Shown piece after piece: positions 32,165 to 44,532 of a DNA stretch of 64,000 nucleotides; the first letter of the stretch is position 1, and each line of letters starts with the position of its first letter. The position numbers were made by a program, and so were the translations under genes. Below the pieces are notes generated by a model, which was not told the DNA's origin, did no database searches, and saw only the letters and a list, made by a program, of their open reading frames with translations. Source of the stretch: Pseudomonas fluorescens (lineage in GTDB: Bacteria > Pseudomonadota > Gammaproteobacteria > Pseudomonadales > Pseudomonadaceae); assembly GCF_003732425.1 (NCBI RefSeq), contig NZ_MOBX01000004.1:1-64000 (forward strand). The letters are read 5' to 3'.

Positions 32165-33487
32165 TTGCACGTGCGTTACCCAGTTCGCTTCACCCCGCTG
32201 TTCATTGCAATTGCCGCAACGATTGCTCCCGCCGCCCACGCCGACGAACCCGCCAAAGAAGGCTTCGTCGAAGGCTCGAGCCTCAACCTCAACGCCCGCA
32301 ACTACTACATGAATCGCAACCGCTTGCAGAAAGCGGACGACAACATCGAGTGGGGCCAGGGCTTTCTCGGGGTTTTCCAGTCGGGCTATACCGAAGGCAC
32401 GGTCGGTTTCGGCCTCGATGCCCACGCCATGCTCGGGTTGAAGCTGGATGGCGGTGGCGGCACGGACGGCTCGAGCATCCTGCCGGTGCGAGAGAATGGC
32501 GGCAAAGCGCCGGGGTCGTTCTCCACGGCGGGCGGCACGTTGAAAATGCGCGCGTTCGATACCGAGTTGAAGGCCGGTGACCTGTTCCTTACCAACCCGG
32601 TCATCGCCGGCGGCGACACGCGCATGCTGCCGCAGACTTTCCGTGGTGTGAGCCTGACCAACCACAGCTTCGACGGCTGGTTGATCGAAGGCGGCCAGGC
32701 CAGTTTCACCAAGCCTTACAACCAGAGCGGTCACACGCGCATCGGCACGTCCTACGGCACCTTGGCCGACGGTGACGAAAGCCGACACCTGAACTGGGCC
32801 GGCGTGGCGTGGAGCGGCGTCGAAGGGCTGACCAGCAGCCTGTACGCCTCTGAGTTGAAAGACATCTGGAACCAGTACTACTACGAACTCGACTACACGT
32901 GGCAGTTGAACGATCTGATCAGCCTCAACCCGGGCCTGCACTTCTATCACACGCAAGACACCGGTGATGCGCTGCTCGGCGACATCGATAACAACACCTA
33001 TAGCGTGCATTTCACTGTCGGTGTTGGCAGCCATAGCGTCACTGCCGCGTATCAGCGGGTCAACGGTAATACGCCGTTCGACTACATCAGCCAGGGCGAC
33101 AGCGTTTATCTGGATAACTCGCAGCAGTATTCCGACTTCAACGGCCCGAACGAACGCTCGTGGAAGCTCAAGTACGCCTATGACTTCGCCGGTGTCGGCG
33201 TGCCGGGGCTGACCTCGGCCGTATCCTATTCGCGCGGCACGGTGGACCTGACCAAGGTCGATCCTGACAGCAAAGGCTATTCCAACTGGTACAGCGCCGA
33301 CGGCCGCAACGCCAAGCATTGGGAACGTGATCTCGATTTGAAGTACGTGGTACAGAGCGGTCAGGCCAAGGATCTGGCGGTGCACCTGCAATGGGCGACC
33401 AACCGCGGCGGTAACGGTTACGGCGTGATCGATTCGGATACAGATGAATACCGCGTCATCATCGACTACCCGATCAACGTCTTCTAA
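32165..33487 (+). CDS. OprD-family outer-membrane porin (440 aa)
   Basis: A TTG start at 32165 is supported by GAGGAG five bases upstream; GTG at 32171 is an alternative. Signal peptide (residues about 9-24) ends in AHA-DE. The N-terminal mature motif [19 protein letters not shown] is the OprD/Occ family signature. The barrel has alternating strands and ends in an aromatic residue (Phe), as needed for outer-membrane insertion. These porins take up amino acids, peptides or aromatic acids. The substrate class (OccD or OccK) is not decided here. Length is normal for the family. Confidence 0.9.
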   Translation: MHVRYPVRFTPLFIAIAATIAPAAHADEPAKEGFVEGSSLNLNARNYYMNRNRLQKADDNIEWGQGFLGVFQSGYTEGTVGFGLDAHAMLGLKLDGGGGTDGSSILPVRENGGKAPGSFSTAGGTLKMRAFDTELKAGDLFLTNPVIAGGDTRMLPQTFRGVSLTNHSFDGWLIEGGQASFTKPYNQSGHTRIGTSYGTLADGDESRHLNWAGVAWSGVEGLTSSLYASELKDIWNQYYYELDYTWQLNDLISLNPGLHFYHTQDTGDALLGDIDNNTYSVHFTVGVGSHSVTAAYQRVNGNTPFDYISQGDSVYLDNSQQYSDFNGPNERSWKLKYAYDFAGVGVPGLTSAVSYSRGTVDLTKVDPDSKGYSNWYSADGRNAKHWERDLDLKYVVQSGQAKDLAVHLQWATNRGGNGYGVIDSDTDEYRVIIDYPINVF

Positions 33488-33527
33488 GATCGGCGCCATA
33501 ACACCGTCGTAAATTCAGTGATGCACC

Positions 33528-33621
33528 CTGTGGGAGCGAGCCTGCTCGCGAAAGCGGTCTACCATTCGACATCCAGGTTGAATGACACAGCGCTTTCGCG
33601 AGCAGGCTCGCTCCCACATTG
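33528..33621. repeat. REP palindrome pair
   Basis: CTGTGGGAGCGAGCCTGCTCGCGAAAGCG and its complement CGCTTTCGCGAGCAGGCTCGCTCCCACA surround about 38 bases. It lies between the porin and the diguanylate cyclase gene. Confidence 0.9.
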
Positions 33622-33694
33622 GGAATGGTTTCTGGCTTCGGCAGCAGTGTTTGTGCAACTACGCTTATAAGACTCCCCCAACCGAAATCCCATC

Positions 33695-35203
33695 ATGATC
33701 GCGAGCCGTACCCCACCCACTGCGGGCAAAACCGGACGCCCCGAGTTGCTGCTAATTTGCGGCAGTTCGCTGACCGTGATTGCGATTCTGTGCATCGTCA
33801 CGTTCCTGCTGATCCGCGAGCATGCCAACGCTCAGGAAGCGGCGACCCGCAGTGCCACCACCATCGCGCAACTGATCGACGCCGATGTGCTGCGCACCGT
33901 CGAGTTGTATGACTTGACCCTGCAAGGCCTGATCGCCGCCGCCCAGCGCGATGACCTGCAGAATGTCTCACCGCAGATCCGTCATCTGGCGCTGTTCGAC
34001 CGCTCGACCACCGCGCGTTTCAAGGGCGATATTCTGCTCCTCGACAAGCATGGGGATGTGACTGCCGACTCCTCGCGGATCGAGCCAAAACCGGGCAACT
34101 TTGCCGACCGCGATTATTTCCTCGCCCACGTATTGAATCGCGACATCGGCATGTTTATCAGCCGCCCGTTCAAGACCCGCTGCGACTGCGACGAGGCCAA
34201 TCAGTGGCGGATCAGTTTCAGTCGAAGGATTTCCTCGGAAACCGGCGAGTTTGCCGGTGTAGCCGTGGCATCGATGAAACTCGATTACTTCGACCAATTG
34301 TTCAACAGCCTCGACATCGGCAAAGACAGCACGCTGAACATCATCAACAGTGACGGCGTCCTGCTCGCGCAGAAGCCTTATCTGCAAAGCGATTCCATCG
34401 GCAAGAGCTTCGGTAACCGACCGAATGTCGTGCGGATCCTCGGGGACAAGGATGGCAGTGGCAGTTTCACCAGCACCTCGAGCATGGATCAGCAACAGCG
34501 CCTCTATACCTATTCGCGGGTCGGCAATCTGCCGCTGACGGTGATGGTCGCGCTGTCCAGCGACGAAGTGTTCGGCACCTGGCGGCGCACCGCGATTCTG
34601 ATCAGTGGTGCCACGGGCGTGCTGTGTATGGGTTTGTTATGGCTGACCTGGCTGCTGGCTCGCGAGTTGCGTTTGCGCCAACGGGCCGAGCAGGGGCTGG
34701 TGCAACTGGCCGCCACTGATGCGCTGACCGGTGTGGCCAATCGGCGGATGCTCGATCAATCATTACGCCACGAATGGTTCCGCGCACAGCGTTCGGGCAA
34801 GCCGATGTCGGTGATGATGATCGATGCCGATCACTTCAAGGCCTTTAATGACCGACACGGGCACCAGGCCGGGGATCAGGTGCTGAAGACGCTGGCCAGG
34901 GTCATCACGGAAAATGTGCGGCGACCGGCGGATCTGGTGGCGCGCTACGGTGGCGAAGAGTTTTCGGTGATTCTGGCTGAGACCCCGACTCATGGCGCGC
35001 AGCAGATTGCCGAGAAGATTCGTCAGGCGGTGGAGCAGTTGCCGTTGGTCGACGGGGCCGAGCGGCCAATGACAGTGAGCATTGGCATTGCGACGTGGAC
35101 GGCGGCGAGTGAGATGCCCCTGGAGCAGTTGTTGTTTGCGGCGGACAAGGCGCTGTATCAGGCCAAGGACGGTGGGCGCAATCGGGTGGTGGTGGCTGCC
35201 TGA
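33695..35203 (+). CDS. Membrane-bound diguanylate cyclase with dCache-type sensor (502 aa)
   Basis: A membrane segment at about 17-40 and another at about 300-325 bracket a periplasmic sensor of the double Cache type. It includes HGDVTADSSRIEPKPGNFADRDYF and RISFSRRISSETGEFAGVAVAS. The cytosolic GGDEF domain (about 340-500) has an intact catalytic motif RYGGEEFSV and the inhibitory I-site RPAD five residues before it. It should make cyclic di-GMP and be product-inhibited. It is a single gene flanked by REP elements, so the ligand is not suggested by context. Confidence 0.93.
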   Translation: MIASRTPPTAGKTGRPELLLICGSSLTVIAILCIVTFLLIREHANAQEAATRSATTIAQLIDADVLRTVELYDLTLQGLIAAAQRDDLQNVSPQIRHLALFDRSTTARFKGDILLLDKHGDVTADSSRIEPKPGNFADRDYFLAHVLNRDIGMFISRPFKTRCDCDEANQWRISFSRRISSETGEFAGVAVASMKLDYFDQLFNSLDIGKDSTLNIINSDGVLLAQKPYLQSDSIGKSFGNRPNVVRILGDKDGSGSFTSTSSMDQQQRLYTYSRVGNLPLTVMVALSSDEVFGTWRRTAILISGATGVLCMGLLWLTWLLARELRLRQRAEQGLVQLAATDALTGVANRRMLDQSLRHEWFRAQRSGKPMSVMMIDADHFKAFNDRHGHQAGDQVLKTLARVITENVRRPADLVARYGGEEFSVILAETPTHGAQQIAEKIRQAVEQLPLVDGAERPMTVSIGIATWTAASEMPLEQLLFAADKALYQAKDGGRNRVVVAA

Positions 35204-35228
35204 GCGTTCTGTGGCGATTGCACCGGCG

Positions 35229-35301
35229 CCTTCGCGAGCAGGCTCGCTCCCCCATTTGAAATGCATTCCCCTGTGGGAGCGAGCCTGCTCGCGAAGAGGC
35301 C
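35229..35301. repeat. REP palindrome pair
   Basis: CGCCTTCGCGAGCAGGCTCGCTCCC and the complement GGGAGCGAGCCTGCTCGCGAAG surround about 22 bases between the diguanylate cyclase gene and the lpxC terminator. Confidence 0.88.
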
Positions 35302-35330
35302 AGATCAGGCACTAGAGAAATTGCAGGCAT

Positions 35331-35363
35331 AAAAAAAGGCCATCCGAGGATGGCCTTCAAAAA
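35331..35363 (-). terminator. Intrinsic terminator at the end of the dcw cluster
   Basis: Minus strand GAAGGCCATCC-TC-GGATGGCCTTTTTTT forms a GC-rich stem with a long T run, 19 bases after the lpxC stop codon. The flanking A/T runs could also stop rightward transcription from the diguanylate cyclase gene. Confidence 0.9.
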
Positions 35364-35381
35364 ACTAGAGAGGTTTTTTAC

Positions 35382-36329
<948 letters not shown>

Positions 36330-36405
36330 TCAACAAAGGCTGGCGATGATAGCAGACCATGCCTTTGCTGAACACCAATCACCTTCATAGCCCTGATACA
36401 TTCCA

Positions 36406-37602
36406 TCAATCAGCCTGACGACGCAGGAAAGCCGGGATGTCCAGGTAATCCAGATCGTCTTGCGGATTCATCTTCGCGGCAGCCGCAGCACCGGCCTGAG
36501 CCTGGTTGCGCATGACGGTCGGACGGTCCAGATCACGGTAGTTAACCGCTGGCGCTTCCTGACGGGCCGGAGCCGGTTGTTGCACCTGAGCGGAAGCCAT
36601 GGAGGTGTGAACGGTGTTGTCGATAACCTTCACAGGCTTCTCGATTTTCGCGCCCAGACCGGTGGCAACCACGGTCACGTGCAGCTCGTCACGCATGTCC
36701 GGATCGATAACGGTACCGACCTTGACCATCGCGTGTTCGGAAGCGAAGGCTTCGATGATGCTACCCACGTCGGAGTACTCACCCAGGGACAGGTCAGGAC
36801 CGGCGGTGATATTCACCAGGATGCCGCGTGCACCTTGCAGGTTCACGTCTTCCAGCAGCGGGTTGCGAATGGCCGCTTCGGTGGCTTCACGTGCACGGTT
36901 CGGACCGCTGGCGCAGCCAGTGCCCATCATCGCCATGCCCATTTCGCTCATCACGGTACGCACGTCGGCGAAGTCGACGTTGATCATGCCCGGACGCTTG
37001 ATGATGTCGGAGATACCGCGAACGGCACCGGCCAGTACATCGTCAGCCTTGGCGAAAGCCGACAGCAGGCTTGCGTCTTTACCGAGGATGGTCAGCAGCT
37101 TCTCGTTGGGAATGGTGATCAACGAGTCGACGCTTTCGGAGAGCATGCGGATGCCTTCATCGGCGATCTGCATACGCTTGCGGCCTTCGAACGGGAACGG
37201 ACGCGTCACGACAGCAACGGTCAGAATGCCCATTTCCTTGGCCACTTCGGCGATGATCGGCGCAGCACCGGTACCGGTACCGCCGCCCATGCCAGTGGTG
37301 ATGAACACCATGTTGGTGCCCTGCAGGACTTCGGCAATGCGCTCACGGTCTTCGAGAGCGGCCTGACGACCTACTTCAGGGTTGGCGCCAGCGCCCAGAC
37401 CTTTGGTCACGCCGGTGCCCAGTTGCAGAATGGTGCGCGCGCCGATGTTTTTCAGCGCTTGAGCATCAGTGTTGGCGCAGATGAATTCAACGCCTTCGAT
37501 GTTGCTCTTGACCATGTGATTGACAGCGTTGCCGCCGCCACCGCCAACACCGATAACTTTGATTACCGGGCTTGCGGGGATGTTGTCTACGAGTTCGAAC
37601 AT
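36406..37602 (-). CDS. ftsZ: Cell division GTPase FtsZ
   Basis: A 398-aa tubulin homologue that forms the Z ring. It shows KVIGVGGGGGNAVNHM at the N-terminus, the tubulin signature GMGGGTGTGAAP (about 104-115) and the T7 loop NVDFADVRTVM. The conserved C-terminal peptide DYLDIPAFLRRQAD binds FtsA and ZipA. A variable Ala/Gln/Pro linker precedes it. AAGGAGAG before the ATG is the strongest ribosome binding site of the cluster, in line with high FtsZ demand. It is separated from ftsA by 97 bases that include a hairpin. Confidence 0.99.
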   Translation of the reverse strand: MFELVDNIPASPVIKVIGVGGGGGNAVNHMVKSNIEGVEFICANTDAQALKNIGARTILQLGTGVTKGLGAGANPEVGRQAALEDRERIAEVLQGTNMVFITTGMGGGTGTGAAPIIAEVAKEMGILTVAVVTRPFPFEGRKRMQIADEGIRMLSESVDSLITIPNEKLLTILGKDASLLSAFAKADDVLAGAVRGISDIIKRPGMINVDFADVRTVMSEMGMAMMGTGCASGPNRAREATEAAIRNPLLEDVNLQGARGILVNITAGPDLSLGEYSDVGSIIEAFASEHAMVKVGTVIDPDMRDELHVTVVATGLGAKIEKPVKVIDNTVHTSMASAQVQQPAPARQEAPAVNYRDLDRPTVMRNQAQAGAAAAAKMNPQDDLDYLDIPAFLRRQAD

Positions 37603-37671
37603 TTTCCCTCTCCTTACATTCTCTAGTTTTTTCGCCTACTGCTGTTTGTTGCGGTGCATCTACTGCTTGCC

Positions 37672-37694
37672 GCTCGAAGCTTGACGCTTCGAGC
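37672..37694. repeat. Hairpin in the ftsA-ftsZ intergenic gap
   Basis: GCTCGAAGC-TTGAC-GCTTCGAGC is a perfect 9-bp inverted repeat located just after ftsA ends. On the minus strand no T run follows, so it is not a classical terminator for the operon; on the plus strand it is followed by TGCTTTT. It could be an mRNA processing or stability element, or a stray repeat. Confidence 0.5.
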
Positions 37695-37699
37695 TGCTT

Positions 37700-38959
37700 T
37701 TAAAAGTTGCCTTGAACCCACTTCTTCAATCGGTCCAGCAACGGCGCCTGTGGCTCCTCGTTGCTGTAGCTGTCGCGGCTGCCGATGCCGGAGAACGAAA
37801 CCCCGTCGGACTGCTTTTGCAGGCCGTACATCAACAAGCCAACGCCAGTGGAATAAATCGGGTTACGCACCACGTCATCCAGGCCCTTCACGCCATGCGG
37901 CACGCCCAGACGAACTGGCATGTGGAAGATTTCTTCGGCCAGTTCAGTGGCGCCTTCCATCTTCGACGTACCACCGGTTAGCACGATGCCGGCCGGGATC
38001 AGGTCTTCGTAGCCGCTGCGACGCAGCTCGGCCTGGATCAGGGTGAACAGTTCGTCGTAACGTGGCTCGACCACTTCGGCCAGGGCCTGACGCGACAGTT
38101 CGCGCGGTGGACGGTCGCCGACGCTTGGCACCTTGATGGTTTCACCGGCACCGGCCAGTTTGGCCAGGGCGCAGGCGTAGCGGATCTTGATCTCTTCGGC
38201 GTACTGGGTCGGGGTGCGCAACGCCATGGCGATGTCGTTGGTCACCTGATCACCGGCAATCGGGATCACTGCGGTGTGACGGATCGCGCCTTCGGTGAAG
38301 ATCGCGATGTCGGTGGTGCCGCCGCCGATGTCGACCAGGCACACGCCGAGTTCTTTCTCGTCGTCGGTCAGCACCGAGTAGGCCGAGGCCAGTTGCTCGA
38401 GAATGATGTCGTCGATTTCCAGACCGCAGCGACGCACGCATTTTTCAATGTTCTGTGCGGCGTTGACGGCGCAGGTGACCACGTGAACCTTGGCTTCCAG
38501 ACGTACGCCGGACATGCCCAGTGGCTCGCGTACGCCTTCCTGGTTATCGATCACGTAATCCTGCGGCAGGGTGTGCAGCACGCGCTGGTCAGCCGGGATC
38601 GCCACGGCCTGAGCGGCGTCGAGCACGCGCTCAAGGTCGGCCGAGCTGACTTCACGATCGCGGATCGCGACGATGCCGTGGGAGTTCAGGCTGCGGATGT
38701 GATTGCCCGCCACACCGACGAACGCCGAGTGAATGCGGCAGCCCGCCATCAGTTGGGCTTCTTCGATCGCGCGCTGGATCGATTGCACGGTGGACTCGAT
38801 GTTCACCACCACGCCCTTCTTCAGGCCACGGGACGGATGGGTACCGATCCCGACGATTTCCAGCGAGCCGTCGTCGGAAACCTCGCCGACCAGCGCCACC
38901 ACCTTGGAGGTGCCGATATCGAGACCGACGATCATTTTGCCGCTTTGCACGTTTGCCAT
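37700..38959 (-). CDS. ftsA: Cell division protein FtsA
   Basis: A 419-aa actin-like ATPase. It shows the phosphate-1 motif IVGLDIGTSKVVALVGE, the 1C insertion domain, phosphate-2 VCLVDIGGGTTDIAIF and the adenosine motif GIVLTGGTSKMEG. The C-terminal amphipathic helix (LLDRLKKWVQGNF) anchors it to the inner membrane and tethers FtsZ. AGGA precedes the ATG. It lies 15 bases after ftsQ. Confidence 0.98.
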   Translation of the reverse strand: MANVQSGKMIVGLDIGTSKVVALVGEVSDDGSLEIVGIGTHPSRGLKKGVVVNIESTVQSIQRAIEEAQLMAGCRIHSAFVGVAGNHIRSLNSHGIVAIRDREVSSADLERVLDAAQAVAIPADQRVLHTLPQDYVIDNQEGVREPLGMSGVRLEAKVHVVTCAVNAAQNIEKCVRRCGLEIDDIILEQLASAYSVLTDDEKELGVCLVDIGGGTTDIAIFTEGAIRHTAVIPIAGDQVTNDIAMALRTPTQYAEEIKIRYACALAKLAGAGETIKVPSVGDRPPRELSRQALAEVVEPRYDELFTLIQAELRRSGYEDLIPAGIVLTGGTSKMEGATELAEEIFHMPVRLGVPHGVKGLDDVVRNPIYSTGVGLLMYGLQKQSDGVSFSGIGSRDSYSNEEPQAPLLDRLKKWVQGNF

Positions 38960-38974
38960 GGGTCCTGCCTCTTC

Positions 38975-39841
38975 TTAATTCTTCGCGACAGCGGGTTGGG
39001 CTGTCGTCGGCGCTACAGGTTCCCGCCAGCCAACAGCGAGGCCGTTGGCGTAGCGCAGATCGATGCGCGCAATGTTCGTAATCTGGTCTTTAAGCGTCTT
39101 GTCATAGATGGCGATAAAGCGGCGCATCTTTTCCACCAGGTTGCCGCGTCCCAGCAGCAACTCGATGCCGGGGCCGGAACTGCCGGCACCGGTGGTCAGG
39201 AACCAACTCCCGCGTTCACGCAGTTCCAGGCGTGCAATCGAGAAGCCCAACGGCCGCAGCATCTGGCTCAGCACCTGATACTGCTGCATGACTTGCTGCT
39301 GGGCCCGTTGAGGGCCGAACAGCTGTGGCAGGTGTTCGTAGTTCGCCAGTTCCTTGGGCGTAAACGCCTGGCCCTGGTTGTTGAGCAACGACTCATCGCC
39401 CCAACGCGCTACAGGCAGTTGCTCTTCGAGGCGGATCACCACTTGGTCCGGCCACACCCGACGGACTTCGGCGTGGGCGATCCAGGGCATCTGCTCAAGC
39501 TCGGTGCGCATACCGGCCAGGTCGATGGTGAAGAAGCTCGACGCCACGTACGGAGCAATTCGCTGCTGCACCGCTTGCTGGCTGATGTAGCTCAGGTCGC
39601 CCTGCACGGCGATCTTGGTGATCGGCCGGTCGGCGTACGGCAGCAAACGCGTCGCGCCTTCGTAAGTGCCAAAGCCCAGCACCACCAACAGCACCGGCCA
39701 GAACAGACTTTTCAGAAAGCTGAAATTGGCTTTCGGCAGGCGCGCGGACATCGGCTCTTTCGCCACCATTCGGCTGGCACCCCGCGGCACCGGCTTGCGG
39801 CCGGGTGCGGGAGGCTGATGTCTGAGCTGAGCGCCTTGCAT
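38975..39841 (-). CDS. ftsQ: Cell division protein FtsQ
   Basis: A 288-aa bitopic membrane protein: Pro/Arg-rich cytosolic tail (about 1-45), one membrane segment ([22 protein letters not shown]), then a POTRA domain ([22 protein letters not shown]) and the FtsQ beta domain. It links the early division ring to FtsB/FtsL. The start at 39841 is chosen because it falls 3 bases after the ddlB stop with GAGG upstream; a longer frame to 39919 overlaps ddlB and has no support. Confidence 0.95.
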   Translation of the reverse strand: MQGAQLRHQPPAPGRKPVPRGASRMVAKEPMSARLPKANFSFLKSLFWPVLLVVLGFGTYEGATRLLPYADRPITKIAVQGDLSYISQQAVQQRIAPYVASSFFTIDLAGMRTELEQMPWIAHAEVRRVWPDQVVIRLEEQLPVARWGDESLLNNQGQAFTPKELANYEHLPQLFGPQRAQQQVMQQYQVLSQMLRPLGFSIARLELRERGSWFLTTGAGSSGPGIELLLGRGNLVEKMRRFIAIYDKTLKDQITNIARIDLRYANGLAVGWREPVAPTTAQPAVAKN

Positions 39842-39845
39842 CGTC

Positions 39846-42254
<2,409 letters not shown>

Positions 42255-42262
<8 letters not shown>

Positions 42263-43325
42263 GGGCCACCTCCAGACAGGTATCGACCACGCTACGGGTG
42301 GCATCGGGTTTCGCCAGACGGCGGGCCGCTTGGGCCATTTCTTCGAGTCGTTGCGGTTGCATCAAGACCTCTGTCAGGCGCGCGGCAAGGTCCGCGGCGC
42401 CAGTCGTTCTTTGCGGCATCAGGAAGGCAGCGCCTTCGCGGGCCAAATAATCGGCATTGCGGGTCTGGTGATCGTCGATCGCGTGGGGCAAAGGCACCAG
42501 CATCGAGGGCAGACCGGCGGCAGCCAGCTCACTGATGGTCAACGCGCCTGCGCGGCACACCACCAGGTCAGCCCAGCCATAGGCTTGAGCCATGTCTTTG
42601 ATGAACGGCTGCACCTGCGCTTCCACGCCGGCGGCGCGGTAGCGCTCTGCAGTCACTTCATCGTGGTTTTTGCCAGCCTGATGAAACACTTCCGGGCGCA
42701 AATCGGCAGCGACTTGGGCCAGGGCTTCAGGCAGCAATTTGTTCAACGGTTCTGCGCCCAGGCTTCCGCCGAGGATCAGCAAACGCGCTTTGCGACCGGC
42801 CAGGGCAGGTCGCGATGTTTCGAGGAACAGCTCGCTGCGCACCGGGTTTCCGGTGGTACGGCGGGTGTCCGACAGGGTAAAGGTGTCGGGGAACGCTTCA
42901 CACACCCGGGCGGCGAACGGCACCAGCAACCGATTGGCGGTGCCGGCCACAGCGTTCTGCTCGTGAACGATCACCGGCACACCGGCCAGTTTTGCAGCGA
43001 GGCCGCCGGGGCCAGTCACATAACCACCGAAGCCGACCACACACACCGGTTTCAAGCGACGAATGATTGCCCGCGCCTGCCACACCGATTTCAACAGCAT
43101 GAACGGCGCCTTGAGCAGCGACAGCTTGCCCTTGCCGCGCAGGCCGGTGGCGTTGATCCGGTGCAGTTCCAGACCGGCCGCCGGCACCAGTTCGTTTTCG
43201 ATCCCGCGTGGCGTACCGAGCCAGTGCACCGTGTAGCCGCGTGCCTGAAACTCGCGGGCACAGGCCAGCGCCGGGAATACGTGGCCGCCGGTTCCGCCGG
43301 CCATGATCAATACGTTAGCGCCCAT
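42255..43325 (-). CDS. murG: UDP-GlcNAc--lipid I GlcNAc transferase
   Basis: A 356-aa GT-B glycosyltransferase that makes lipid II on the inner face of the membrane. Motifs: the Gly-rich [14 protein letters not shown] at the N-terminus, [31 protein letters not shown] and the donor-binding [28 protein letters not shown]. The start at 43325 overlaps the ftsW end by 11 bases; the longer frame to 43430 is unsupported. Confidence 0.98.
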
Positions 43326-44532
43326 GATTCGGCTCCTCGGCGAAGTCGCTCTCATGGAATTCCATCTCTTCACTGCCCAGGTGGGTTCGACTCTCCCACT
43401 CGATCCGCAGCAACAAGCCGAGACAGGCACAGCAGATCACCAACGAGCTGCCGCCGTAACTGAGGAACGGCAAGGTCAGACCTTTGGTGGGCAGCAGGCC
43501 GACGTTCACCCCGATGTTGATCAGGAACTGACCAATCCACAGGAACGACAGACCGTAGGCCACATAGGCGGCGAAGAACTGTTTGGCTTTTTCCGCCCAC
43601 AGGCCGATGTACATGCCGCGAATACACACGAACACGAACAGTGCGACGGTGCACAGCGAACCCACGGCGCCCAGCTCTTCGGCCAATACCGAGAACACGA
43701 AGTCGGTGTGCGCTTCCGGCAGGTAGAACTGCTTCTGCACGCTGTTGCCCAGGCCCACGCCCAGCCACTCACCGCGACCGAACGCGATCAAGGCTTGCGA
43801 CAATTGATAGCCGGCGCCGAACTGGTCAGCCCACGGGTCGGCGAAGTTGGTCAGACGCGCCATGCGATACGGCTGCATTTGAATCAGCAAGACCACGGCC
43901 CCGACCGCCAGCACCACCATCAGCGAGAAGCGGAACAGTCCGACCCCGCCGAGGAATAGCATGGCCGCCGCAGCGCCCATCATGACCACGGTGGCACCGA
44001 AGTCCGGTTCCATCAGCAACAGGCCGGCCATCGGCAGCAGCACGATGAAGGGCTTGAAGAAGCCCATCCAGCTCTCGCGCACTTCTTTCTGACGACGCAC
44101 CAGATAACCGGCGAGGTAGATCACCACAAACACCTTGGCGATTTCCGACGGCTGCACGTTGAAGAAGCTGAAACCGATCCAGCGCATCGAACCGTTCACT
44201 TCGCGACCGATGCCCGGGATGATCACCATCACCAGCAAGCCGAACGCACCAATCAGCATCAACCAGCCGAGACGTTGCCAGGTGGCGATCGGAATCATCA
44301 TGGTGACGATGCACGCACCCAGACCGAGCACCACATAAATAAGGTGACGGATCATGTAATAAAGCGGGCTGCCCGACTGCGCCGCCGCCACTTCGGTGGA
44401 CGCCGAAGCGATCATGATCAAACCGAGACCGAGCAGCGCCAGGCAACCGGCAAGCATCGGGAAGTCGAGGTCGATGCCGCGCCCGGTGATGATCGGCGAT
44501 GGATACGGTTTAATGATGTTGAGCAGGCTCAT
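43315..44532 (-). CDS. ftsW: Lipid II polymerase / division protein FtsW
   Basis: A 405-aa SEDS-family protein with about ten membrane segments. Conserved features: NGSMRWIGFSFFNVQPSEIAKV and LPEAHTDFVFSVLAEELGAVG, the latter in the large periplasmic loop with the catalytic Asp. The end of TM domains GLTLPFLSYGGSSLV is the family signature. It polymerises septal glycan with FtsI. It overlaps murD by 4 bases. Confidence 0.98.
   Translation of the reverse strand: MSLLNIIKPYPSPIITGRGIDLDFPMLAGCLALLGLGLIMIASASTEVAAAQSGSPLYYMIRHLIYVVLGLGACIVTMMIPIATWQRLGWLMLIGAFGLLVMVIIPGIGREVNGSMRWIGFSFFNVQPSEIAKVFVVIYLAGYLVRRQKEVRESWMGFFKPFIVLLPMAGLLLMEPDFGATVVMMGAAAAMLFLGGVGLFRFSLMVVLAVGAVVLLIQMQPYRMARLTNFADPWADQFGAGYQLSQALIAFGRGEWLGVGLGNSVQKQFYLPEAHTDFVFSVLAEELGAVGSLCTVALFVFVCIRGMYIGLWAEKAKQFFAAYVAYGLSFLWIGQFLINIGVNVGLLPTKGLTLPFLSYGGSSLVICCACLGLLLRIEWESRTHLGSEEMEFHESDFAEEPNHGR

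Noticed and set aside
32036..33499. A 487-codon minus-strand frame opposite the OprD-family porin
   Set aside because: The plus frame has a signal peptide, OprD signature and terminal Phe; the minus frame is compositionally odd and starts within the next gap.
5332..35301. Recurrent short palindromes as a possible CRISPR array
   Set aside because: Copies are scattered between genes as facing pairs, without regular spacers or cas genes. They are REP elements.
36343..36405. A separate promoter or terminator between ftsZ and lpxC
   Set aside because: No convincing -35/-10 pair at proper spacing or stem with T run was found on the minus strand in this gap.
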